Of a DNA stretch of 64,000 bases, positions 53,187 to 62,524 are shown one piece after another. The translations under genes and the position numbers were made by a program. The number at the start of each line of letters is the position of its first letter. Positions within the stretch are counted from its first letter, which is position 1. Source of the stretch: Lysinibacillus sp. B2A1 (lineage in GTDB: Bacteria; Bacillota; Bacilli; Bacillales_A; Planococcaceae); the NCBI GenBank assembly GCA_002973635.1, contig CP027224.1, positions 3,978,501-4,042,500 of the forward strand, given 5' to 3'. Under the pieces are notes generated by a model that saw only the letters and a program-made list of their open reading frames with translations, was not told where the DNA came from and did not search any database.

Positions 53187-54056
53187 TCACTCCAAAATAA
53201 TGCCCATTTTACTTAATGGTTCACCAAGTTGATTAACAGCTGCTGCTAGTGCTTTTGTATTTTCCTCCGTTAACTCCTCATAGGAAACATAGCCGCCATC
53301 AGCTGTTGCATGCTGTGCTAATAAGTCATCCACTGCTTTGAATTTTTCATCTAATGTTGCTACTAGTTCTTTGTCTTTCGCCTCTAATTTAGAGCGTAGG
53401 ATTTCAAAGATTTTTTCTGCGCCTTCGATATTCGCCTTGAAGTCATAAAGGTCAGTATGAGAGTAAATTTCTTCTTCACCAGAGATTTTAGATGTTGATA
53501 CTTCATTTAATAAATCAACTGCACCAGTGATCATCAAATCTGGTGTCACTTCAACGGTTTGAACTAATGCATGTAATTCCTTTGCATCTGCTAATAATTG
53601 ATCTGCAATTGCTTCATAGCCTGCCGTTTTATTTTCTACCCATAGTGCATATTCAAGCTTATGATAGCCTGTCCATTCTTCCTCGCCCTTACCTTCTTCT
53701 TGGATATCGGCTAAACGACCGTCGATTCGCGGGTCAAGATCACCAAAGCTTTCTGCAATAGGCTCAGAACGTTCGAAATACATACGTGCTGGTGCATAAG
53801 CTGCTTTTGCCCCTTCAATGTCACCTGCTTTAAATAGATTTACAAATTTTTCTGTTTCTAGTAAGAATTGATCTATTTGCTCTAAAGCAAACTTTTGATA
53901 GGCTGATAGCTCTGCAGATAAATCCACTTCTTCTTTTACTGTCCCTGCTTGTTCTGTTTGTGGCTTTTCTTCCTTTTTTGCTTCATCTGTATTACCGCAG
54001 CCAGTCATAATGATCCCCCCTGCTACTAATACTGATAATAACGATGTTTTCTTCAT
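53187..54056 (-). CDS. efeO: EfeO-type iron-uptake lipoprotein (imelysin/M75 family)
   Basis: 289 residues. Lipobox MTGC near residue 20, then a four-helix imelysin-like domain with the GxHxxE motif in TGYHKLEYALW near residue 140. It binds iron outside and hands it to EfeU. First gene of the operon; a Fur box lies 39 bp before the start. Confidence 0.92.
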   Translation of the reverse strand: MKKTSLLSVLVAGGIIMTGCGNTDEAKKEEKPQTEQAGTVKEEVDLSAELSAYQKFALEQIDQFLLETEKFVNLFKAGDIEGAKAAYAPARMYFERSEPIAESFGDLDPRIDGRLADIQEEGKGEEEWTGYHKLEYALWVENKTAGYEAIADQLLADAKELHALVQTVEVTPDLMITGAVDLLNEVSTSKISGEEEIYSHTDLYDFKANIEGAEKIFEILRSKLEAKDKELVATLDEKFKAVDDLLAQHATADGGYVSYEELTEENTKALAAAVNQLGEPLSKMGIILE

Positions 54057-54094
54057 GCTAAAATACCTACTTCCGAATTAGTTTATATCGAGAA

Positions 54095-54109
54095 TGATAA
54101 TGATTATCA
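54095..54109. promoter_or_regulatory. Fur box before efeO
   Basis: TGATAATGATTATCA, the 7-1-7 Fur inverted repeat with one asymmetry, within GAATGATAATGATTATCATA. It predicts iron repression of efeOBU. Confidence 0.92.
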
Positions 54110-54179
54110 TATTTGATTGCAAGAAGTATTTTTATTTAAAGAAAAAAACGTCATTTTGTAGTTGAAATTTATACACAAC

Positions 54180-54201
54180 TAGAAAAAAAACGTTTTTTCT
54201 A
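54180..54201. terminator. Weak AT-rich hairpin after the MFS gene
   Basis: TAGAAAAAA / TTTTTTCTA with a short loop just after the MFS stop. It may act as a weak terminator before the efeO promoter. Confidence 0.5.
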
Positions 54202-54219
54202 CAATATAATGATTCTAAT

Positions 54220-55419
54220 CTATGAAATTTTTGCTTGTTTCAAGTTTTCATATTTCCCATATAAGAAATAATAAAGCACAATTGATAGTAATATAACAAA
54301 TACCATTGTGAAGAAAATAGCACCGTAGCCCATTGATGAAACAAAGAATCCTAAGAGGTAAGGACCAACACCTAAACCTAAATCATACAAAATAAAGTAT
54401 GTAGATGTCGCAAGTCCTAAACGCTCATTTGGTGTCACCTTGATGGCTATTGCTTGTGCTACAGAATTAAAGTTCCCATAGCCGACCCCAATACAAGTAG
54501 CAGCGATTAAAAAGGCTATTGTAGTTGTCGCTGAGCTAAAGGCATACATCCCTATCGCAAAAATGACTAGACAGGGATAAATAATAATATTTGCTCCTCT
54601 AGTATCTAGTAATTTCCCTGTAAATGGACGAGTTGCCAAAATCACAACCGCATAGATAATAAAGAAATAGCTTCCCGCTGTCACCAAATGAAGCTCTTTT
54701 GCGTAAAACGACATAAAGGACATTACCCCTGAGTAGGAAAAGCCAATAACCAGTGCTACAAACGCAATTGGTAATGCACGCATCTCAATAAAATTTGATA
54801 CCTTAAAGCCTGCTTTCACTGTTGCTTCTGTTGTTTTCTTAGGCATGTATGGCACCGTTACGATGAAATACATTAAAAAGCAAATAATTGCTAAAACTGA
54901 GTCAACAGCAAAAATCACGCGGTAATCCTCAAATAACTGTGTTAAAAGAATCCCTATAAATGGACCAATCGCAGTGGCTAAAATGGCACTTAAACTGTAA
55001 TAGCCAATTCCTTCTCCACGTCGTTCAGACGGTAAAATTTGTGCAATAATTGTTCCCGTTGCTGTACTTGCCACACCGAGTGCAATTCCCTGTACTAAAC
55101 GATTTAGCATTAGTAAGGGAAGATTTCCTGCTATAAAATAGGATATTGTTGACAGCATAAAAAGTAATAAACCGCAAAACAATGTTTTTTTACTACCCCA
55201 GTCACCTATAATTCGTCCTGTACCAAGTCGCCCAAATAATGTCCCGATAATAAAAATACTTGATACTAACCCTGCTGTACTTGTTGAAGCATGGAATTGC
55301 TCTACCGCATATGCTGCAATCGTCACCATTAATAAATAAAAAATTAAGGTAATCGTAAAATTGATAAGGGAGATGATTAAAAAGTCCTTTGTCCAAAGTT
55401 TCTGTCTAGTTGCTTCCAC
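54220..55419 (-). CDS. MFS-family transporter
   Basis: 399 residues, 12 membrane helices, with the loop 2-3 motif GRLGTGRIIGDWGSKK and the GIGYYSLSAILATAIGPFIG helix 5 signature of drug/proton exporters. GTG at 55419 has AGGAGAG at good spacing. It lies 11 bp after a MarR gene and is probably its regulated efflux pump. Confidence 0.9.
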   Translation of the reverse strand: MEATRQKLWTKDFLIISLINFTITLIFYLLMVTIAAYAVEQFHASTSTAGLVSSIFIIGTLFGRLGTGRIIGDWGSKKTLFCGLLLFMLSTISYFIAGNLPLLMLNRLVQGIALGVASTATGTIIAQILPSERRGEGIGYYSLSAILATAIGPFIGILLTQLFEDYRVIFAVDSVLAIICFLMYFIVTVPYMPKKTTEATVKAGFKVSNFIEMRALPIAFVALVIGFSYSGVMSFMSFYAKELHLVTAGSYFFIIYAVVILATRPFTGKLLDTRGANIIIYPCLVIFAIGMYAFSSATTTIAFLIAATCIGVGYGNFNSVAQAIAIKVTPNERLGLATSTYFILYDLGLGVGPYLLGFFVSSMGYGAIFFTMVFVILLSIVLYYFLYGKYENLKQAKIS

Positions 55420-55430
55420 ATTGTTCTCTC

Positions 55431-55850
55431 CTATTGATTGATATTCATACAAATTCTTGCTAAAACCTGTGTCGCGATTTCAATATCTTGCTGTGGTACA
55501 CCCGCAAGTGCCTGCTCAAAAAAAGGGCTCAATTGCGACTTTATTTCCTGCACAAGTTCTTCTCCATACTTCGATAAGTGAACAAGCTTTTCACGCTTAT
55601 CCTTACCCGCTACCGTTTCCACATAGCCCAAATCCACGAGTTTATGAACAAGCTTCGTTACACTCGGTTTCTCTATAGACATAAAATTAGCAATATCCAC
55701 AAATGAATGAGGACCTTTATCATTTAAGAAACGAAGTACAGCCCATTGCGAGCTATATAATTGATAAGGTTCAAGTTGAACATTCAACTGATTGATAAAC
55801 GGCCTATACATTAAACGGTATTGATTGAAGAATTCCTGTTCCACCGTCAT
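55431..55850 (-). CDS. MarR-family transcriptional regulator
   Basis: 139 residues. The winged helix has FVDIANFMSIEKPSVTKLVH near residue 50 and the wing VAGKDKREKLVHLS. Cotranscribed with the MFS exporter. The palindrome at 55873-55887 in front of it is the probable operator. Confidence 0.93.
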   Translation of the reverse strand: MTVEQEFFNQYRLMYRPFINQLNVQLEPYQLYSSQWAVLRFLNDKGPHSFVDIANFMSIEKPSVTKLVHKLVDLGYVETVAGKDKREKLVHLSKYGEELVQEIKSQLSPFFEQALAGVPQQDIEIATQVLARICMNINQ

Positions 55851-55872
55851 AACATCACTTCCTTCACTATTG

Positions 55873-55887
55873 GTTAGCCTAGCTAAC
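55873..55887. promoter_or_regulatory. MarR-type operator
   Basis: Perfect inverted repeat GTTAGC-CTA-GCTAAC 23 bp before the MarR start; a minus-strand promoter (TAGACA, 17 bp, TATAGT) lies just upstream of it. Confidence 0.78.
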
Positions 55888-55957
55888 TATATACCTAAAA
55901 AATTTATTTGTCTAGTAGTGTCTGATGGAGTATCAGGTAAATGAGCAACTCCAATGC

Positions 55958-56163
55958 GTATCCTCCACTTTTAACGTTCTATCCTTCACTTTACGCGGTC
56001 TATCCGCCACTTTTATACTTCTATCCTTCACTTCTCACACGCTGTCCAACTACTTGTGCGTTTCGCCACTTTCAACGTTCTATCCTTCACTTTACGCAGT
56101 CTATCCGTCACTTTTATACTCCTATCCTTCACTTGCCACGTGCTATCCATCTCTATCCTCCTA
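55958..56163 (+). repeat. Array of 21-bp CTATCC units
   Basis: Ten units begin at 55958, 55979, 56000, 56021, 56042, 56063 (shortened to 17 bp), 56080, 56101, 56122 and 56143. The consensus is CTATCCNTCACTTT plus seven variable bases. A block of three units is repeated 101 bp later with few changes. It fills the gap between the MarR and NERD genes. No ribosome site or gene. Confidence 0.9.
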
Positions 56164-56175
56164 AGCTGCAAACAT

Positions 56176-57123
56176 CTAATCCATAATCCAATACTTTCTA
56201 TGCCTTTTTATCCCCTCCGCTTTCAGAGGTAATTGCTGCAATAACTTGTATGCCAGGTTTGGAGAATCGATGGCAAAGAACTCGCAAAAGCTTTTATTTG
56301 TTAGCTTTGTGCCAACTAATAATCGGTAGTCCTCAAGCGTCCTAATCAAAGCATCACGATCCACTAATCCACACCTTGGGCAAAGCCATTTTTTGTAGTG
56401 ATACCTTAATGGCTGACCATCTACACAATTTGTACATAACACTCCCTTCACAATGTCCCTGATAGGCACATTTATCTCTCTTTTCACTCTTGTATGCATG
56501 GTCAAGAGAAGGTCAGCAAATCGAAACAGATCTTCTCCTTTCTTTACGCTGGGTTGATGCAGTTCTAACCATTTTTGCATTTGGGAGCGTAATCCCGTCA
56601 CATGAAATATAGGTTACCCCTTAAAATCTTCTGTCAAGATACCATTCTTAGTTACCATCACTACGGCATGTAGAATGGGTAAGCTAAGGCGTTCTTGTTG
56701 GATCAGCCTTTTCATCCATGCCACATGCCGCTCAAGTTGCTGAAATGGGTCAGACATTCCTTCCACAGTGCCATCTGCTGTTGTCCGTATAAATTGAGCG
56801 AAAGATGCATCATAGGAGAGGATTCCTGTGATATTTTTAATCTCTAGTATGAGTAAAAAGTGAGGACAGAGAAAAATGGTGTCCATTTGGTGAGTAGAAC
56901 CGGTGTGATTTATCACTTGAAAATCATGGAGAATATAATGAGGGGATGGTAAATCTAATTCCTGCCATTCTGCATCAACGCGCTGTTCGCCAGCGAAGCC
57001 TGCCTGGATGCGTCGTAAATGCTCATAATAATTGAAGTACTCATTGTATGTTCTAGGCAGTCTCCTTACAATTACCTCTAGTGTTTTCTGTAACTCCGAA
57101 GTTTGACGTGCTAATAAAATCAT
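56176..57123 (-). pseudogene. NERD-domain protein, broken by one in-frame stop
   Basis: The frame from ATG 57123 (AGGAGGTG upstream) encodes a NERD nuclease-related domain (AGFAGEQRVD, DTIFLCPHFLLILEIKN) and stops at TAA 56614-56616. The same frame continues without interruption to 56176 with PIFHVTGLRSQ and a C-terminal zinc ribbon (CTNC ... CPRC) typical of the rest of the NERD protein. Hence one nonsense change splits an otherwise intact gene of about 315 codons. A sequencing error is possible. Confidence 0.82.
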
Positions 57124-57146
57124 TTTTACACCTCCTACCATGATTA

Positions 57147-57176
57147 TACAAAAAAGAACCTCCACAAATGAGGTTC
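57147..57176 (-). terminator. Rho-independent terminator
   Basis: GAACCTC / GAGGTTC with a 7-base loop followed by TTTTTT on the minus strand. Confidence 0.8.
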
Positions 57177-57208
57177 CCAAAAATTTGAAATACAAAGATC
57201 TTAATATC

Positions 57209-57405
57209 ATTTTCGCCTTGGCGTAATTGCGTCCGGATTTTGAATTGTGCCTGCACAATTCATTCCTTTGAAAATCTGTGACATCCGCCGGAGGCTTTAT
57301 CTTCACTCAGTAGGTGTTTGGACATCCACTGAAAAGAAACCAAAACCGCATTCATCTTACCACTGTAGAGGTGGGAGTCTTCTGCTGAATGAAGATAAAT
57401 ATTTC
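57209..57405. repeat. Dispersed intergenic repeat, copy B
   Basis: Starts TTTCGCCTTGGCGTAATTG and ends GCTGAATGAAGATAAATATT, as copy A at 22126-22417, and shares the TCAGTAGGTG to GAGTCTTCTG block. The first third differs in sequence from copy A. This and the terminator fill the gap; no gene. Confidence 0.75.
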
Positions 57406-57475
57406 ACTATTTTTACTAGATAAAAAGTACAGTAATTTACGTATACACTATTATTTGCTATTACCTTTCTGCTCT

Positions 57476-57517
57476 CGATCCATCACTTTCAACGCCCTAA
57501 CCTCTACTTTTTCATTT
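57476..57517 (+). repeat. Two 21-bp CTATCC-type units
   Basis: CGATCCATCACTTTCAACGC and CTAACCTCTACTTTTTCATT, each part of a 21-bp unit, end 3 bp before the stop codon of the siderophore permease gene. Same family as the array at 55958. Confidence 0.6.
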
Positions 57518-57520
57518 CAA

Positions 57521-58528
57521 TCATACATTCTTCCTTAATAAATACAAAAAGTATGGTGCGCCGATAAAAGCAACAACAATTCCAGCAGGTACAGTTGCTG
57601 TCTCAATAGCAACACGTCCAATTGTATCAGCTAGCATAAGCAAGCTTGCGCCAATAAACAATGTCAGTGGGAAAAAGAATTGATAGCGTGGGCCAACGAG
57701 CTGCTTTGCAATATGTGGGGCCATTAAACCGATAAACGCAATACCACCCGTTACAGAAACTGCGGCTGCCGCTAGCGCCACAGCTACAATTAATAAACGT
57801 AATCGTTCACGTCCAATATTCATGCCTAGACCAACTGCTGTTTGCTCTGTCATTGCTAAGACATTTAAGACATTGGATTTATAGAAAATATACGGAATAC
57901 CAAGCACAAGCCAAGGCACTAAAGCCCAGAAAAATGGCCAATCCGTTCCCCAAACATTGCCTGCTAGCCATTGCGCAATAAATTGCACATCGCTACGCTC
58001 GGCTGAGGAAATTAACACCATCATGACCCCTGATAAAGCAGAAGCTACTCCTACCCCTATCAAGATAAATTGAATAGGATGCACACCTTTATTACGTTGA
58101 TAAGAGAAGAAATAAATGCAAAGCGCTGTCAATAGAGCACTACAAAAGCCCACAACTGGTAATACATAAGCAAAATGAGGAAGATCACCGTTTACTAGTA
58201 GATAAAAGACAGTAATGCCAACGCCTGCTCCTGAACTGATACCAATCATGCCAGGATCTGCTAAATCATTGCGTGTAACCCCCTGTAAGACCGCACCAGC
58301 TAAAGCTAACGCCATCCCTGCCGCTGCTAGCACCAACATTCTTGGTAATCGAACTGAGAATAATACGAAGGACTCTTTAAAACTACCATCGCCTAACAAG
58401 GTTGGGATAATGCGATCAAACGAAACAGAGGCTGGCCCTAATGAAATGCCCAAAACAAAAATTAATAACGTGACTACAAGCCAAGTAAAAAGCCATTTTC
58501 GCTGTTTTTTACGACCCTCTTTAAACAA
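57521..58528 (-). CDS. FecCD-family siderophore ABC permease, second
   Basis: 335 residues, about nine helices, with LPRMLVLAAAGMALALAGAV and GFIGLMAPHIAKQLVGPRY, the family signatures. The TTG at 58528 is in an 8-base overlap with the first permease gene, with AAGGGAGG upstream. Pairs with 58521-59522 to form the membrane channel. Confidence 0.92.
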   Translation of the reverse strand: MFKEGRKKQRKWLFTWLVVTLLIFVLGISLGPASVSFDRIIPTLLGDGSFKESFVLFSVRLPRMLVLAAAGMALALAGAVLQGVTRNDLADPGMIGISSGAGVGITVFYLLVNGDLPHFAYVLPVVGFCSALLTALCIYFFSYQRNKGVHPIQFILIGVGVASALSGVMMVLISSAERSDVQFIAQWLAGNVWGTDWPFFWALVPWLVLGIPYIFYKSNVLNVLAMTEQTAVGLGMNIGRERLRLLIVAVALAAAAVSVTGGIAFIGLMAPHIAKQLVGPRYQFFFPLTLFIGASLLMLADTIGRVAIETATVPAGIVVAFIGAPYFLYLLRKNV

Positions 58529-59522
58529 ATTGGCGTCCTCCCTTCCGCACTAATAGTAGGAAGAATGGAAGACCAAGAATCGAAATAATTGCTACAACTG
58601 GCGTTTCAAATGGTGCATTAATCATGCGTCCTGTAAAATCAGCTGTCACCATAAACCAACCACCAACAATAGCGCTCATTGGTAAGACAAAACGATAGTC
58701 TGTCCCTACAAATGTACGGACAATATGTGGCACCATTAAACCAACAAATGCAAGATTCCCAACGAGTGCTACGGCAGAGCCTGCCAGAATGACAACAGCA
58801 AACATCATGATTCCTTTAATTAATGTTGTATTTTGCCCAACACCGACCGCTACTTCTTCATTTAAACTTAAAATCGTTAATTGACGACTAAAAGCAAATG
58901 ACAATAGTAGACCGATGACAATCACAGGGACAATCAGTAACGCCTTCCATGTTGTACCAATAAAACCACCACTTGTCCACATCGATACATCCTTGGAAAT
59001 TTGAAATAAGATGCCTGTGCCTTCCGCGATTGCTTGTAATAAAGCGGTAACTGCTGCACCAGCTAAAACAAGCCTCAATGGAGAGAAGCCTTTCTTAGTA
59101 GAAGCACCAATCCCATAAACAATCATCATACCAATTCCAGCTCCAATAAAGCAGGCTAAAATTAATGTATAATAGGAAAATTTCGGGATAAATGCAATCG
59201 TTAAGGCAAGGGCTGCATTTGCCCCTGCCGTTAAACCAAGCAGCCCTGGATCCGCTAATGGATTTCGTGTAACCCCCTGCATAATCGCTCCCGCAACTGC
59301 GAGTGCACTACCAACAAAAATAGCAGCAATGATACGAGGAAATCGAATTTCACGTAAAATCGTGTAATGCTTGTTACCACTTTGTCCGACAATTGCTTGA
59401 TAGACATCCTGAATGCTCGTATTCGCTGCACCTAAGCACAGCGAGATACCAGCCGTGCCGATTAATACGAGCAATGCAAGCAATACCTGAAGCCAAAATG
59501 GAAACTGTCGAAACTTTGTCAT
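58521..59522 (-). CDS. FecCD-family siderophore ABC permease, first
   Basis: 333 residues, about nine helices; FPRIIAAIFVGSALAVAGAI and GNLAFVGLMVPHIVRTFVG are the family motifs. Follows the binding-protein gene by 23 bp. Together with the ATPase at 60485-61273 it imports a ferric siderophore. Confidence 0.92.
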   Translation of the reverse strand: MTKFRQFPFWLQVLLALLVLIGTAGISLCLGAANTSIQDVYQAIVGQSGNKHYTILREIRFPRIIAAIFVGSALAVAGAIMQGVTRNPLADPGLLGLTAGANAALALTIAFIPKFSYYTLILACFIGAGIGMMIVYGIGASTKKGFSPLRLVLAGAAVTALLQAIAEGTGILFQISKDVSMWTSGGFIGTTWKALLIVPVIVIGLLLSFAFSRQLTILSLNEEVAVGVGQNTTLIKGIMMFAVVILAGSAVALVGNLAFVGLMVPHIVRTFVGTDYRFVLPMSAIVGGWFMVTADFTGRMINAPFETPVVAIISILGLPFFLLLVRKGGRQFV

Positions 59523-59545
59523 TTGCCTTCGCTACTCTCTACTAA

Positions 59546-60472
59546 TTATTGTAAAAATTTCTCTTCAAAGAATTTTAGTTGATGTTCTAATGTAATTGGA
59601 TCATTGAAATAAAAAGCATTCGCGTTCACTTCAAATAAATGACCTTTCTTCACAGCTTCTAAATCTTTAAACCATGCTGCATCTGTAAAAGAATTATCTT
59701 GGTCTTGGAACATACTGAAGATTACATAATCCCCTGCATAGTCACCTAAAACTTCTTGAGAAATCGCATAGTAGCCCGGCTCTAAAGCTGTTTCTTTTAC
59801 TTTCTCAGGCATTTTCAAGCCCATTTCTTGATATAAAATTTCTGTTCCACGACCCCAGTTATCGCCATAAATATAAAATTGTTTATTAAAGTTTTCTGCT
59901 ACTGTTACCGTTGCATCTTCACCAATTTTTTCTTTAATTTTTTTACCTGATTCTGCTGCACGTGCTTTAAAGTCTTCTACCCATGCCGTTGCTTCTTTTT
60001 CTTTATTCACTACTTTTCCGATTTCAATAAATTGTTGTAAATAATCAACTTTCCCATACGTAAATAATACAGTTGGTGCAATTTCTGCTAATTTATCAGC
60101 ATTTTCAATACCATTTAAGCCAATGATTAAATCTGGCTCTAACTCCAGAATTTTTTCAATATCTGTATTTTCAACTACTACTGCATCTTTAATCGCATCT
60201 TGGAAATTCGGTTTTTTCGCTGCCCATGCATCTACACCAACAACATCGACATCAAGCTGTAATAAATCCCCTACAAATGAAGATAACACGACTACTCGTT
60301 TTGGGTTTGCTGGTACTTCGATAGGGCCTGTCTCAGATTGATATGTGATTGTTTCCGCTGAAGTTGCTTCTTTCGAACCTTCATCAGCCTTTTCTGTTTT
60401 CTCTTCTTTATTGCCGCATGCTGCTAATACTAGTACGAGCATCATAAACATTGGTAATAACCACTTTTTCAT
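59546..60472 (-). CDS. Siderophore-binding lipoprotein
   Basis: 308 residues. Lipobox LAAC near residue 19, then a TroA/FecB-like two-lobe fold with PKRVVVLSSFVGDLLQLDV, LEPDLIIGLNG and DYVIFSMFQD. The ligand is a ferric siderophore; which class (hydroxamate, catecholate or carboxylate) cannot be read. ATG at 60472 has AAAGGAG at good spacing; the ATG two codons upstream lies too close to that site. Confidence 0.9.
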   Translation of the reverse strand: MKKWLLPMFMMLVLVLAACGNKEEKTEKADEGSKEATSAETITYQSETGPIEVPANPKRVVVLSSFVGDLLQLDVDVVGVDAWAAKKPNFQDAIKDAVVVENTDIEKILELEPDLIIGLNGIENADKLAEIAPTVLFTYGKVDYLQQFIEIGKVVNKEKEATAWVEDFKARAAESGKKIKEKIGEDATVTVAENFNKQFYIYGDNWGRGTEILYQEMGLKMPEKVKETALEPGYYAISQEVLGDYAGDYVIFSMFQDQDNSFTDAAWFKDLEAVKKGHLFEVNANAFYFNDPITLEHQLKFFEEKFLQ

Positions 60473-60484
60473 TGTCATTCTCCT

Positions 60485-61273
60485 TTAAACGGTTTGTAAT
60501 AAGTTATATGTAATGCACATTGGTTTATTTGTTCGTGGATCTTGACCAATAACCGCATCAATATTAAACACTTTTTTTAATACTTCTGGAACCATGACTT
60601 CCTCAGCTGTTCCAAATTTTACAAGCTCCCCTTGTGACAGTGCCACAATATAATCAGAGAAGCGTGCTGCTTGATTTAAATCATGGAGTACCATGACAAT
60701 CGTGCGCCCTTGTTCTTCATTCAGCTTGTAAAGTAACTCTAAAACCTCTAATTGATGTGCCATATCTAAATAGGTTGTTGGCTCATCTAAAAATATGATG
60801 TCGGTTTCTTGAGCTAATGCCATCGCAATCCACACACGTTGACGCTGTCCACCAGATAAAGCATCTACAGATTGCAAGCGGAAGTCTTCTGTTTTTGTCA
60901 CCTGTAAAGCCCAGTCAATGACATCTTTATCCTTTTGTGATAAATTGCCAAAGCCCTTTTGATAGGGAAATCGACCGTAGGATACAAGCTCTTCCACAGT
61001 TAAACCATGCGCACTTTCAGGACTTTGTGGTAAGATGGCCAGTTCTTTCGCCAATTCTTTCGTTTTCATTTTGGAAATATTTTGACCATCTAGTACTACC
61101 TGTCCACTCTCATGCTTTAAAATACGTGTAATGGCCTTTAATAAGGTGGATTTTCCACAACCATTTGAACCAATGATGGTTGTTATTTTGCCATCTGGAA
61201 TTTGCAGCGATAAGTCATGCACAACCGTTTTATTCTCATAACCCACACGAATCGATTCAACTTCTAAACGCAA
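60485..61273 (-). CDS. Siderophore ABC transporter ATP-binding protein
   Basis: 262 residues. Walker A GSNGCGKST, signature LSGGQRQRVW, Walker B IIFLDEPTTYLDM, switch His in VLHDLNQAARF: FecE/FhuC type. TTG at 61273 has AGAGAGGG upstream and gives the usual LRLEVESI start; a 16-codon longer frame lacks a site. First gene of the operon, preceded by the Fur box at 61331. Confidence 0.93.
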   Translation of the reverse strand: MRLEVESIRVGYENKTVVHDLSLQIPDGKITTIIGSNGCGKSTLLKAITRILKHESGQVVLDGQNISKMKTKELAKELAILPQSPESAHGLTVEELVSYGRFPYQKGFGNLSQKDKDVIDWALQVTKTEDFRLQSVDALSGGQRQRVWIAMALAQETDIIFLDEPTTYLDMAHQLEVLELLYKLNEEQGRTIVMVLHDLNQAARFSDYIVALSQGELVKFGTAEEVMVPEVLKKVFNIDAVIGQDPRTNKPMCITYNLLQTV

Positions 61274-61330
61274 TTTGGACCCTCTCTTTCTTTTTACTTC
61301 TTTACATGCTATGATATTCACAGCTAAAAA

Positions 61331-61345
61331 TGATAATCATTATCA
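61331..61345. promoter_or_regulatory. Fur box shared by divergent genes
   Basis: TGATAATCATTATCA, a perfect 7-1-7 inverted repeat, 58 bp before the ABC ATPase (minus) and 76 bp before the flavoprotein (plus). It can control both. Confidence 0.93.
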
Positions 61346-61420
61346 CTTAAATTAGTCTAGTTTTCTGATAAGAATTTGTCAATTACTTTTTTACTATTTT
61401 TTAAGGATGTGGCAATAAAA

Positions 61421-62473
61421 ATGTGGCATGTATACGATGTGACGATTATTGGCGGATGTCCTGCTGGCTTATATAGCGCCTTTTATAGTGGCTTACGTAA
61501 GTTAAAAACAAAATTAATTGGGAGCCAATCACAGCTTGGTGGAAAAGTATTACTTTATCCTGAAAAGCTCATCTGGGATATTGGTGGACATCCTCCTGTG
61601 CTTGGTGAGCAGTTTGTCACACAATTAATAGAACAAGCGAAAACATTTGACCCAACCATTTTAACAGACACTAAAGTAGATAGAATTGAACGTCAGGGCG
61701 ATGTTTTTATAGTACATACAGCAACTGGTGAAAAGCATTATAGTAAAACTGTACTTTTAGCTGATGGAGACGGTATCATTAACCCTCAAAAGTTAGCACT
61801 TGAAGGAGCCAAAAAATATGAAATGTCAAATTTACATTATACCGTTCAATCCTATAAACGTTTTGTAAATAAGGACATCATTATTTCAGGAGGGGGCAAT
61901 GCGGCGATTGATTGGGCTGTTGGGCTAAGCCCTATTGCCAAAAGTATCACGGTTGTTTATCGCAAAGATACATTATTAGCTCATGAAGTAACAATAAAGG
62001 AAGCACTTGATGCTGGCGTGCATATAGAATGCAATACTAGCATTACAAAACTTACCGCAAATGCTGATAAAACAGCTATTCAATTAGTCACATGCGAAAA
62101 TGCTAAAACTAAACAGAGCTATACTCGTCAAATCGATGAGGTGATTGTTAGTCATGGCTATAACCGTGAAGCATCCCTTGCATTTGATGAAGCCATTGTC
62201 ATTCCTAAAAAGGATGATTATTATTTTGAAGGAAAAGCAACGGGAGAAACGGCACAGCCTGGTATTTTTGCAGCAGGCGATATTTTATCGTTTGAAGGAA
62301 AAATCAATCTGCTTCTCGGAACATTTCAAGATGCAGCCAATGCGGTTAACTCGATTAAAACGTATTTAGAACTGACAGCCTACCGATATGGTATGGTGTC
62401 CTCTCATAATGAGCTATTTTTTAAAGAAAAAAATCGCTCTATTATCAAAAAGCAACTTGTCCAAGTAAATTAA
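61421..62473 (+). CDS. YcgT/YumC-like ferredoxin-NADP reductase-type flavoprotein
   Basis: 350 residues. FAD-binding start VYDVTIIGGCPAGLYSAFYS and LGGKVLLYPEKLIWDIGG follow the YumC/YcgT pattern, with the NADPH site ISGGGNAAIDWAVGL near residue 160 and FAD-binding GIFAAGDI near 290. The Gly-rich FAD loop reads GGCPAG, a Cys in place of the second conserved Gly. ycgT in B. subtilis is in the Fur regulon. Probably reduces ferric siderophores or ferredoxin after uptake. Confidence 0.85.
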   Translation: MWHVYDVTIIGGCPAGLYSAFYSGLRKLKTKLIGSQSQLGGKVLLYPEKLIWDIGGHPPVLGEQFVTQLIEQAKTFDPTILTDTKVDRIERQGDVFIVHTATGEKHYSKTVLLADGDGIINPQKLALEGAKKYEMSNLHYTVQSYKRFVNKDIIISGGGNAAIDWAVGLSPIAKSITVVYRKDTLLAHEVTIKEALDAGVHIECNTSITKLTANADKTAIQLVTCENAKTKQSYTRQIDEVIVSHGYNREASLAFDEAIVIPKKDDYYFEGKATGETAQPGIFAAGDILSFEGKINLLLGTFQDAANAVNSIKTYLELTAYRYGMVSSHNELFFKEKNRSIIKKQLVQVN

Positions 62474-62484
62474 TTCAAAAAATT

Positions 62485-62515
62485 ACCCTCTTAAGAAATC
62501 ATTCTTAAAGAGGGT
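62485..62515. terminator. Bidirectional terminator
   Basis: ACCCTCTTAAGAA / TTCTTAAAGAGGGT, about 13 bp with one bulge, between convergent genes. Confidence 0.82.
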
Positions 62516-62524
62516 TTCTATCTT

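Noticed and set aside
55925..56186. Two overlapping open frames of about 80 codons
   Set aside because: They are by-products of the 21-bp CTATCC array and lack ribosome sites.
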